DNA of 64,000 nt, from the NCBI RefSeq assembly GCF_030216305.1, contig NZ_JASOKT010000001.1:124001-188000 (forward strand), written 5' to 3'. Of the stretch, positions 57,735-64,000 are shown piece after piece. Every line of letters starts with the position of its first letter. The first letter of the stretch is position 1. Made by a program: the position numbers and the translations under genes. The notes under the pieces are model-generated. The model ran no database searches and was not told where the DNA came from. It was given only the letters and a program-made list of their open reading frames with translations. This DNA comes from Actinotignum timonense (GTDB lineage Bacteria; Actinomycetota; Actinomycetes; Actinomycetales; Actinomycetaceae).

Positions 57735-57806
57735 GGGTCGTTTCTTTTTCTGTAGGGGTGGATGTAGCAGGGTGTGCAGAAGGCGGGCGCAGCTTCTAGG
57801 AAACCG

Positions 57807-58520
57807 CTAGGGCCGCACGAAGCCGTCGGTAAAGATACCGGCCACACCCCAGCGTTCTAATTGCCGGGCGCGTTCGGGGTTGTTAACTGTGTAGACGTGC
57901 ACGTCTCGGCCCGCCGCGCGAGCCTGCGCCACCACGGCCGCGGTCACGGCGTCGTCACTCAGATGCAGGTAACGCGCATCGCTGAGGTCAAGGACGGTGC
58001 GCCAATCCGGCCCGAAACTCGCGCGCTCGAATAGCGCTCCGCGCGGGATTTCCGGGGCGTGACGCGCGAATTCGGCCAGTTGCAGGTGGGAGAAGGAGGA
58101 AACGAGGGCCCGCTCGGGGCCGAGCCGCCGGGCTTGCTGCGCCACCGCACGAACCAGGGCGCGAGCCTGCTCGCCGCCCTGCGCGCAGGGTTTCATTTCG
58201 ATATTAATGCCCATCCCGGTCTCACGGGCAAAATCGACGAGCTGGGCGAGGGTGGGAATCTTCTCCCCCGCGAAGCCGGGGCTGAACCAGGACCCGGCGT
58301 CCAGGGTTTCCAGGTCCGTAGCCCGGAGTTCATCAACGCGCCCGCGGCCGGTGGTGGTGCGTTCCAGGGTGGCATCATGGCACAGCGGAAGGGTGCCATC
58401 CGCGGTGATATCCACATCCGTTTCGATCCAGGTGAATCCTGCCTGGTAGGCGGCCCGGAATGCGGCCATGGTGTTTTCGGGTGCGTCAGCGGACAGACCG
58501 CGGTGGGCAAAAAGTTTCAT
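57807..58520 (-). CDS. glpQ: Glycerophosphodiester phosphodiesterase
   Basis: A 237-residue GDPD TIM barrel that hydrolyses glycerophosphodiesters. AHRGLSADAPENTMAAF and ETDVDITADGTLPLCHD carry the catalytic His and metal Glu/Asp. No signal peptide, so it is cytoplasmic. The C-terminus keeps YTVNNPERARQLERWGVAGIFTD. Confidence 0.93.
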   Translation of the reverse strand: MKLFAHRGLSADAPENTMAAFRAAYQAGFTWIETDVDITADGTLPLCHDATLERTTTGRGRVDELRATDLETLDAGSWFSPGFAGEKIPTLAQLVDFARETGMGINIEMKPCAQGGEQARALVRAVAQQARRLGPERALVSSFSHLQLAEFARHAPEIPRGALFERASFGPDWRTVLDLSDARYLHLSDDAVTAAVVAQARAAGRDVHVYTVNNPERARQLERWGVAGIFTDGFVRP

Positions 58521-58536
58521 GATTGTAGTCTAAACG

Positions 58537-58576
58537 CAGCGGCCCGAGTAACGAGGTATCGTCACTCGGGCCGCTG
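58537..58576 (-). terminator. Terminator of the infC-rpmI-rplT operon
   Basis: A 13-bp perfect stem (CAGCGGCCCGAGT and its complement) with a 14-base loop, 22 bases past the rplT stop; GCGTTTAG follows on the minus strand. Confidence 0.75.
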
Positions 58577-58597
58577 ATGTATCACGCTGGAAAAAGC

Positions 58598-58981
58598 TTA
58601 GGCAACCTTGGGTGCGTTTACGTCTTCCGGAAGCGCAGCCTTGGCGGCATTGACCACCGCGGTGAAACCGGTGGGATCATTGACGGCCATTTCAGCGAGC
58701 TGACGGCGATCAACTTCAATTCCGGCCAGGCCCAGGCCCTGGATGAAACGGTTGTAGGTCATGCCTTCGGCGCGCACGGCCGCGTTGATACGGGTGATCC
58801 ACAGCTTGCGGAAGTCGTTCTTCCGCTTCTTGCGGTCGCGGTAGTTGTAGACGAAGGAATGGGTGACCTGCTCCTTGGCCTTGCGGTAGAGGCGGGACCG
58901 CTGCCCGCGGTAGCCGGACGCCCGATCGAGGGTAGTGCGACGCTTCTTCTTGGCGTTAACGGAGCGCTTGACGCGTGCCAT
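58598..58981 (-). CDS. rplT: 50S ribosomal protein L20
   Basis: A 127-residue L20 with [19 protein letters not shown], the basic helix [15 protein letters not shown] and [18 protein letters not shown]. Last gene of the infC-rpmI-rplT operon, 37 bases after rpmI. Confidence 0.98.
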   Translation of the reverse strand: MARVKRSVNAKKKRRTTLDRASGYRGQRSRLYRKAKEQVTHSFVYNYRDRKKRKNDFRKLWITRINAAVRAEGMTYNRFIQGLGLAGIEVDRRQLAEMAVNDPTGFTAVVNAAKAALPEDVNAPKVA

Positions 58982-59018
58982 GTTTTTCTCCTTTTACAAA
59001 ACTTTTCGTCGGACGAAT

Positions 59019-59213
59019 CTAGCGGCCGAGCAGACGGTTAACTTCGCGAAGGTTGGACTTGTCCACAACCTGGTCGCGCGAGAGCCGACGCTTCCGGGTG
59101 GAGCTCTTGTGCTCCAGCAGGTGGCGCTTATTGCGCTGTTCGCGCATGAGCTTGCCGCTTCCCGTCACGCGGAAACGCTTCTTCGCACCGGAGTGCGTCT
59201 TCATCTTGGGCAT
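59019..59213 (-). CDS. rpmI: 50S ribosomal protein L35
   Basis: A 64-residue L35: [20 protein letters not shown] and [16 protein letters not shown]. It lies between infC and rplT. Confidence 0.98.
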   Translation of the reverse strand: MPKMKTHSGAKKRFRVTGSGKLMREQRNKRHLLEHKSSTRKRRLSRDQVVDKSNLREVNRLLGR

Positions 59214-59294
59214 TGTTCATCCTCACTCGTGCCCCGGGGGCACATTTGATCTACCAGATCTTTCGCGCCCGCGGGCGCGCTTTCACAAGGCAAC

Positions 59295-59942
59295 TTATTC
59301 GGTTGCGGCTGCGTTGTTATCCGTTTCGGAGGTTTTTGCGTTGCGGTCAGCCGCGCGTTTGGCGGCTTTCGCGCGCCGGTTCTCGCGTTCAGCTTCACGA
59401 CGACGCCGCTGATCAGACTTCGCTTCGGACTTCCGCCGCGTGGGCGCAAGGACCATGGACATATTGCGCCCGTCAGCGCGAGGTGCTGCTTCCACAGTGG
59501 AAATTTCCGCGAGTTCTTCAGCCAGGCCGGAGAGCAGGCGCACACCCATTTCCGGGCGGGATTGTTCACGGCCGCGGAAACGAAGATCGAATTTGACCTT
59601 ATCCCCGGCGTTCAGGAAACGTTCCGCCTGCGACTTCTTGGTGTTGTAGTCATTACCGTCAATCTTCAGCCCAATCCGGATGGATTTGATCTGAGTATTG
59701 GCCTGGTTACGACGTGCTTCCCGAGCTTTCTGGGCGGATTCGTACTTGTATTTCCCGTAGTCCATGAGGCGCGCGACCGGCGGATTGGAATTCGGAGCAA
59801 CTTCCACCAGGTCGAGGTTCGCCTCAACGGCCAGGCGGAGCGCATCTTCCGTGCGCACCACACCAACCTGTTCACCGCTGGGGCCAACAAGGCGCACCTT
59901 AGGGACGTGGATGCGATCATTTACACGCGGTTCGTTGTTAAT
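59295..59942 (-). CDS. infC: Translation initiation factor IF-3, probable AUU start
   Basis: Binds the 30S subunit and checks start codons. Two domains: N-terminal ([47 protein letters not shown]) and C-terminal ([32 protein letters not shown]), then a basic Arg/Ala-rich extension of about 45 residues. The conserved start is an ATT codon at 59942 with AGAGGA 6 bases upstream. No ATG or GTG fits the family N-terminus; the frame upstream is non-conserved. infC with AUU is the classic autoregulated start (IF-3 rejects it when abundant). Confidence 0.95.
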   Translation of the reverse strand: MNNEPRVNDRIHVPKVRLVGPSGEQVGVVRTEDALRLAVEANLDLVEVAPNSNPPVARLMDYGKYKYESAQKAREARRNQANTQIKSIRIGLKIDGNDYNTKKSQAERFLNAGDKVKFDLRFRGREQSRPEMGVRLLSGLAEELAEISTVEAAPRADGRNMSMVLAPTRRKSEAKSDQRRRREAERENRRAKAAKRAADRNAKTSETDNNAAATE

Positions 59943-60248
59943 TGCAGTTCCTCTGTTCCTCAACGTGGACAACGCACGGAGTACTCCCGAGGTGACACGG
60001 CACGCCAAACGGCCATGTTACGAACCCGCTACCCTTTGATATGACCCGGTCCTTCCTTTTCCGAAAATTTCTTTTCGAAATAGCGGCCCGGGCGGGCGGC
60101 TAGGTGGGATTTCTCCACTTGCGTTCCGGCAGAATGCCGGATTGACCGTACTAGTTTAGCACATCGGCATGAGTTACGGATAACACCGCGGGTTATTCTC
60201 CCCACATGCGACGGCGCAGCCACGCCCCGCGGCTGCGGAACTCACCGC
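59943..60248 (-). promoter_or_regulatory. infC operon leader and promoter region
   Basis: About 305 bases upstream of infC. On the minus strand a TAAACT -10-like box lies at about 60151-60156; the leader then has a TCCGGCA/TGCCGGA hairpin, a palindrome GGAGTACTCC, and an 18-codon frame (ATG at 60016, stop at 59960) ending just before the infC Shine-Dalgarno. This could be a regulatory leader for L20 or IF-3 control. No clear L20-binding structure can be assigned by eye. Confidence 0.4.
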
Positions 60249-60986
60249 TCAGGAAAGCTCCGCGAGGGCCAGGGCAACGGTGAAATTACCTTCGTAAAAG
60301 GCTTTGCCAATGATGACCGAGTCTACGCAGCCGGGCGAATCGCTATCGGCGCTCGCACGGCGCTCGCTCAGCTCCCGAACCGCGCGCAGATCGGCAAGCG
60401 TCGCCATGCCGCCCGAGGCAGTGATATGCGCCTGGCTCAGCTCCGCGACCCGGTGGAGTAGCTCAAGGTTCGCCCCGGCAAGGGCGCCATCTCGGGTTCG
60501 ATCTGTGACGATGTAGCGGCGCGCACCGGCGTCGTCGAGAAAATCTATAACCTCACGCAACTCCCCAACATCGGTACCGGCACCGCGCGCAACCACCCGG
60601 GCGCCGTCGACATCAAGACAAACCGCCACCCGATCCGCGTGCTGCGCCAGTACCCCCGCAACCCACGCGCGATCCCGCAGGGCGGTGGTCGCGAGATTAA
60701 TGCGCTCGGCACGGGTAGCGAGAGCGCGGTCGAGCACCTCCGGGGTGTCGATGCCACCGGAAAGCTCCCAGCGCATCGGGTGGCTGTCCATGAGGCGCTC
60801 GAGCAGAGCGAAATTATCCCCGGTGCCGTATACAAGGTCGAGGTCCACCAGGTGAATCCACAGCGCTCCGGCCGCCCGAAAATCGGCGATAGCCGCCGCG
60901 GGGTCACTCCACGCTTCCGGGCCGCTACCCAGCCGCGCCGAACGCCCCGCCCGAATATCTACCGCGACGAGCAGCTCACAGCTCAT
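60249..60986 (-). CDS. hisA: HisA/PriA phosphoribosyl isomerase
   Basis: A 245-residue TIM barrel isomerising ProFAR in histidine synthesis; in many actinobacteria PriA also does the TrpF reaction. The catalytic Asp pair is present: VAVDIRAGRSARLG (Asp10 region) and IVTDRTRDGAL (second Asp). Phosphate loops are SGGID and SGGMA. No other his or trp genes are nearby. It overlaps the preceding gene by ATGA. Confidence 0.92.
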   Translation of the reverse strand: MSCELLVAVDIRAGRSARLGSGPEAWSDPAAAIADFRAAGALWIHLVDLDLVYGTGDNFALLERLMDSHPMRWELSGGIDTPEVLDRALATRAERINLATTALRDRAWVAGVLAQHADRVAVCLDVDGARVVARGAGTDVGELREVIDFLDDAGARRYIVTDRTRDGALAGANLELLHRVAELSQAHITASGGMATLADLRAVRELSERRASADSDSPGCVDSVIIGKAFYEGNFTVALALAELS

Positions 60987-61603
60987 CGCGATCCCCCGCG
61001 GCTGGGTTCTTCGCCGGCCTCACCGGCCGCGTCTGCCGAGCCGGCCTCGCCTTCCATGCCGTCCAGATCATCCGCATCTTCGCCCCGCGCGACTTTGCGC
61101 AGAATCTTCTCAATATCCGCCTGGGTGAGTTTCCCGGAATCCAAGGCTGCGCAGTCGGTGATGGAGCGCTCCCCCAGCATGAGCTCCTCCACGATGGGAT
61201 CCAGGGAGTTGAGCAGCAGGCCGGAAGCAATTTCTTCATCGGCCTTGCCAGCGAAGAAACGCCGCGCGCGCACCATCCCGGATACGCCCGGCTCAAAACC
61301 GGTGGATTCTTTATCCAGATTGACGTCAATAAGGATGGAGCCGTAGGGGCTGAGGCGGGAAAGCATTCCGGCCACCGCGGGCGCATCATCGGAAAGGGAG
61401 GCTGGTTCCTCATCGGGATCCGGGCCGGTGATATTGCGGATATCCCACTCATCGTAGACGGGCGTTGCCAGCTGGCGGTACACCAGCGCCCCGGAATCCG
61501 TGGCCACCACCTGCACGTCCAGGCCGTGCAACGCGCAGAGCGCCGCGAGGGCATCCGCGCTATCAAAAGGTGTGAGTACCGCGTAGGTGCGCACGTCAGT
61601 CAT
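60983..61603 (-). CDS. Uncharacterised protein coupled to hisA
   Basis: I do not recognise this 206-residue soluble protein. It has an alpha/beta start (TYAVLTPFDSADALAALCALHG, VVATDSGALVYR), a middle region with YGSILIDVNLDKE, a helical part with IVEELMLGERSITD, and an acidic Gly/Ala/Asp tail. It lacks Cys-based motifs apart from two isolated Cys. It shares a 4-base overlap with hisA, so the two are co-translated. Confidence 0.75.
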   Translation of the reverse strand: MTDVRTYAVLTPFDSADALAALCALHGLDVQVVATDSGALVYRQLATPVYDEWDIRNITGPDPDEEPASLSDDAPAVAGMLSRLSPYGSILIDVNLDKESTGFEPGVSGMVRARRFFAGKADEEIASGLLLNSLDPIVEELMLGERSITDCAALDSGKLTQADIEKILRKVARGEDADDLDGMEGEAGSADAAGEAGEEPSRGGSR

Positions 61604-61634
61604 CGAGTTATCCTCCCCTTGCGCTTCGCTTGCT

Positions 61635-62156
61635 TTAGTTATTTTCCCAGGTGCCGGTGAGCAGGCCGCGCCCTAATACATGCTCGCGCGCCAGGAAATA
61701 CGCCACCGCGGGCCGGGTTTCCGCATCAATATCCAGCACGGTATCAAGGGCCAGCACCGCGAAAATATAGCGGTGCGGGCCGTGGCCGGCCGGCGGGGCG
61801 GCGCCCTGGAAGCTCGGAGTTCCGCCGTCGTTCTTCAAAGTGAGGGCGGGTGCCGGAAGGTCATCGGAACCGCCGGCCGCAATTTCCGCGGTATCGGCGG
61901 GCAGATTCGCAACCGTCCAGTGCCAGTAACCGGACGGGGTGGGAGCATCCGGGTCATAGCAGGAGACGAGCAAACTCACCGTGCCCTCCGGCGGGGTATC
62001 CCAGCCCAGTTGCGGATTGCGGTCCGCCCCGCCCGGGGTGGTGCCGGTGCCGGTTGCGCTTTCGGGCAGGGCTTCCCCGTTCGCGAAATCATCGGAGGTG
62101 AGGTGAAGATCAACGCTTCCGGCCGGCACTCCGGCGTAGGGATCGTGGGTGGTCAT
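61635..62156 (-). CDS. YbhB/YbcL (PEBP) family protein
   Basis: A 173-residue phosphatidylethanolamine-binding-like protein: LTSDDFANGEALP, NPQLGWDTPPEGTVSLLVSC, DPDAPTPSGYWHWTVANLP and GPHRYIFAVLALD form the PEBP pocket. Bacterial members have no settled function. It lies 31 bases upstream of the hisA-partner gene. Confidence 0.92.
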   Translation of the reverse strand: MTTHDPYAGVPAGSVDLHLTSDDFANGEALPESATGTGTTPGGADRNPQLGWDTPPEGTVSLLVSCYDPDAPTPSGYWHWTVANLPADTAEIAAGGSDDLPAPALTLKNDGGTPSFQGAAPPAGHGPHRYIFAVLALDTVLDIDAETRPAVAYFLAREHVLGRGLLTGTWENN

Positions 62157-62225
62157 ATCCGCTCCTTATGCGTGTCTTTGTGCGTGGGCGCCGCGGCCGT
62201 GCGGCGGGCGCGCTTAGGGTCCAGT

Positions 62226-63128
62226 CTAGCGTGATGAGGCGGCGCCTTCCGGCGCAATTTTGTCGACGGCGCCTGCGCCCCGCGGCGCGCTTACCTTACC
62301 GGTGCCGGTATCTTGAGGCGCAATTTTGTCGACGGCGCCGCCGAATCGCCTTTCGCGCTGCCCGTAGGCGGCGCAGGCTTCCCATAGGGCACGCCGTTCA
62401 AATTCGGGCCACGGCAGCGGAGAAAAATACAGTTCCGCGTAGGCGCTTTCCCACATGAGGAAATTGGAGGTGCGGTATTCCCCGCCGGTACGGATAAGGA
62501 GGTCGACGTCGCGCATGCGCGGGGCGTAAAGCTGGGCGGTCAGGGTTGCTTCGCTAATGCGCTCGGCTTTGAGTTCGCCGCGGGCCACCCGCTCGGCAAC
62601 CGCGCGCACCGCATCCACGATTTCCGCGCGCCCGCCATAGTTAATGCACAGGTTGAGAACCATCCGGGTATTCCCCGCGGTCAGTTCTTCCGCGGCGCGA
62701 ATTTCACGCAGCACCGAGCGCCACAGCCGGCCTTCGCGGCCCACCCACTGCACCCGCACTCCCCATTCGTGGAGCTGATCGCGGTTGGCGCGGATAATAT
62801 CGCGGGAAAATCCCATGAGGAACCGGACTTCAGAAGGTGAACGCCGCCAGTTTTCGGTAGAAAAAGCGTAGACGGAGAGCTCCGCGACTCCCACTTCCAG
62901 GGCGCCGGCCACCACGTCCATGAGGGAACGCTCGCCGGCTTTATGACCTTCGGTGCGCGCCAACCCGCGGGCATTCGCCCAGCGCCCGTTACCGTCCATC
63001 ACGATGGCCACGTGTTCGGGCACCCGGCCCAGAGGCGGGGGCGTGATGCCGGGCCGGTGGGCCGGAGTGGGCCGCTCCAGGTGAGGGAGATGGTCCAGCT
63101 GCGCTCGATTCGGGTGCTCGTCTGTCAT
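62226..63128 (-). CDS. uppS: Isoprenyl (undecaprenyl/decaprenyl) diphosphate synthase
   Basis: A 300-residue cis-prenyltransferase making the lipid carrier for wall polymers: HVAIVMDGNGRWANARG, YAFSTENWRRSPSEVRFL, NLCINYGGRAEIVDA and DLLIRTGGEYRTSNFLMWESAYAEL (given in part by RTGGEYRTSNFLMW). I chose the ATG at 63128, in an ATGA overlap with the recO stop. The last 35 residues hold a duplicated GAVDKIAP, encoded by identical 23-base repeats. Confidence 0.95.
   Translation of the reverse strand: MTDEHPNRAQLDHLPHLERPTPAHRPGITPPPLGRVPEHVAIVMDGNGRWANARGLARTEGHKAGERSLMDVVAGALEVGVAELSVYAFSTENWRRSPSEVRFLMGFSRDIIRANRDQLHEWGVRVQWVGREGRLWRSVLREIRAAEELTAGNTRMVLNLCINYGGRAEIVDAVRAVAERVARGELKAERISEATLTAQLYAPRMRDVDLLIRTGGEYRTSNFLMWESAYAELYFSPLPWPEFERRALWEACAAYGQRERRFGGAVDKIAPQDTGTGKVSAPRGAGAVDKIAPEGAASSR
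62251..62339. repeat. 23-bp exact direct repeats in the uppS 3' end
   Basis: GGCGCAATTTTGTCGACGGC followed by GCC occurs at 62251-62273 and again at 62317-62339. Both encode VDKIAP in the C-terminal tail of UppS, so the tail grew by a 66-base duplication. Confidence 0.85.
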
Positions 63129-63856
63129 GATGCCGACCTCACGATCTGCAAGGAACGTACCTTGCGTTCCAAATACCATTGCACATACGCGGAAATATAG
63201 CCGTGTGCGGTTTCCCCAGCGGTACCGGCCAGCGCGTCAATAACGTTCCAATCCCCGCGTGCCAGGGCTGCAAGGAGCCTGCGGGTATCCTCGCCCGGAT
63301 AAGCGGCCCCGCGCGGGGCGCAGCGCCGGCACACCAGTCCGCCGGCTTGCACGTGGAAAGCCGTGAGATCCTCCCCGCTACCGCAGAGCGCGCAGGAGGT
63401 CACCGCTAGGCCCCACCCGGATACCGCCATGGCGCGCAGCAGGTAGGAATCCATAATCGGATAGGGAGCGTGCTGGCGGGCAGCCAGGGAATTGAGTGCG
63501 CCCAGGAGAAGGCGGTAGTGGGCCCGATCCGGTTCGCCTTCCGCCCCGAGTTTTTCCGCAACTTCCACCATGGTGCTCGCAGCCGTGTAGGCTTCAAAAT
63601 CGGGCGCGATGGCCCGCCCGAAGGGATTGAGGGTAGCCACTTCCGTGACAATATCGAGGCTGCGCCCCCGGTAGAGCTGCACATCCACATAGGTAAAGGG
63701 CTCCAGGCGCGCCCCGAATCGGGAGCGGGTGCGGCGCACCCCTTTGGCCACGCAGCGCACCAAACCGTGCGCGCGTGCCAGCAGGGTGACGATGCGGTCC
63801 GCTTCCCCCAGGTCCTGCGTACGCAGGACTATTCCTTCATCCCGATAGAGTTTCAC
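63125..63856 (-). CDS. recO: DNA repair protein RecO
   Basis: A 243-residue recombination mediator that loads RecA with RecR. N-terminal OB domain KLYRDEGIVLRTQDLGEADR, then a helical domain and a zinc site CALCGSG and CRRCAP. I chose GTG at 63856 (KLYRDEG), 11 bases after leuA; the longer frame only reads antisense-free leuA sequence. Coupled to uppS by ATGA. Confidence 0.95.
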   Translation of the reverse strand: MKLYRDEGIVLRTQDLGEADRIVTLLARAHGLVRCVAKGVRRTRSRFGARLEPFTYVDVQLYRGRSLDIVTEVATLNPFGRAIAPDFEAYTAASTMVEVAEKLGAEGEPDRAHYRLLLGALNSLAARQHAPYPIMDSYLLRAMAVSGWGLAVTSCALCGSGEDLTAFHVQAGGLVCRRCAPRGAAYPGEDTRRLLAALARGDWNVIDALAGTAGETAHGYISAYVQWYLERKVRSLQIVRSAS

Positions 63857-63867
63857 TGGCTCCCAGT

Positions 63868-64000
63868 TTAGCGGTGCGCGCGATTGACAGCCGAGATAAT
63901 CGCCTTGAGGCCGGCGCGTGTCGTGGAGGTGTGAATACCGCAGCCCCACAGCACCTGGTCATCAATCTCGCATTCCACATAGGCGGCCGCGGAAGCATCC
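63868..64000 (-). CDS. leuA: 2-isopropylmalate synthase, C-terminal end only
   Basis: The last 43 codons of a minus-strand gene that continues beyond the window. The end reads ASAAAYVECEIDDQVLW, GCGIHTSTTRAGLKAIISAV and NRAHR, the LeuA regulatory (leucine-binding) domain end. leuA beside recO-uppS is a common actinobacterial order. Only the end is visible, so catalytic residues cannot be checked. Confidence 0.82.
   Translation of the reverse strand, partial: DASAAAYVECEIDDQVLWGCGIHTSTTRAGLKAIISAVNRAHR

Noticed and set aside
59943-60008. Upstream start for infC (in-frame TTG at 59963 or the longer frame to 60008)
   Set aside because: The added residues do not resemble IF-3, and the Shine-Dalgarno is placed for the ATT at 59942.

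Overview
The window is high-G+C DNA from an actinobacterium. The evidence is RbpA, the actinobacterial integration host factor MihF, the PafB/PafC pair, an Lnt/Ppm pair for lipoprotein and polyprenol-mannose chemistry, a helicase-dead PriA, and several mycobacterial-like gene orders. The secreted subtilase with aspartate-rich DGDGKD repeats, and the general gene content, suggest the family Actinomycetaceae (relatives of Actinotignum, Actinobaculum or Trueperella); this placement is inference. Most of the window is chromosomal core. I see no tRNA, rRNA, CRISPR array, insertion sequence or prophage gene.

Layout. 1-3727: secreted subtilase, 3' end off the window. 4137-4490: rbpA. 4562-11838 (minus): a tightly overlapping run pafB-pafC-helY-lnt-ppm, with a DUF3866 gene diverging from it (11872-12984). 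12941-14261: a small accessory segment carrying one membrane-anchored protein of unknown function, flanked by two copies of the 3' end of the DUF3866 gene. 14267-16458: an FMN riboswitch followed by a permease and a substrate-binding lipoprotein, best read as the riboflavin importer RibXY. 16534-25857: rpe-rsmB-fmt-priA-metK-coaBC-rpoZ-gmk-mihF. 26097-26474: an S4-domain protein. 26611-37256: nusB-efp-aroK-aroC-prepilin peptidase-mltG-ruvX-alaS-rpsD-rarA; aroE, aroB and aroQ, which accompany these genes in mycobacteria, are missing. 37426-46510: an MMPL transporter, a DUF421 protein, aspS, an MFS transporter and a DEAD-box helicase. 46611-47709: two small paralogous lipoproteins. 47927-56238: pheS-pheT-SDR, plus a hexuronate locus (GPH-type symporter and uxaC, divergent). 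56450-64000: a LEA-like helical protein, a TrmH-type methyltransferase, glpQ, infC-rpmI-rplT, hisA/priA with an unknown partner, a PEBP protein, uppS-recO and the 3' end of leuA.

How the parts fit. Several groups are translationally coupled through ATGA, GTGA or TAATG junctions: pafB/pafC/helY/lnt, pheS/pheT/SDR, efp/nusB, aroC/aroK, alaS/ruvX, recO/uppS. The riboswitch ties riboflavin uptake to FMN level. The priA and gmk promoters share an unusual block at an identical distance from their start codons; it resembles the RecA-NDp element used by PafBC, which is encoded in the same window. Starts were moved inward from the longest open frame where a ribosome-binding site, an overlap or family length supported it (ppm, DUF3866, ribX, aroC, mltG, DUF421, aspS, pheS, GPH symporter, uppS, recO, and infC with an AUU start).

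The best candidates for something undescribed are: the DUF3866-end duplication with its cargo gene; the paired priA/gmk promoter block; a short plus-strand transcription unit (54286-54521) inside the hexuronate divergent region; the paralogous lipoprotein pair; and the strong excess of the octamer CGTCGTCG across the window.
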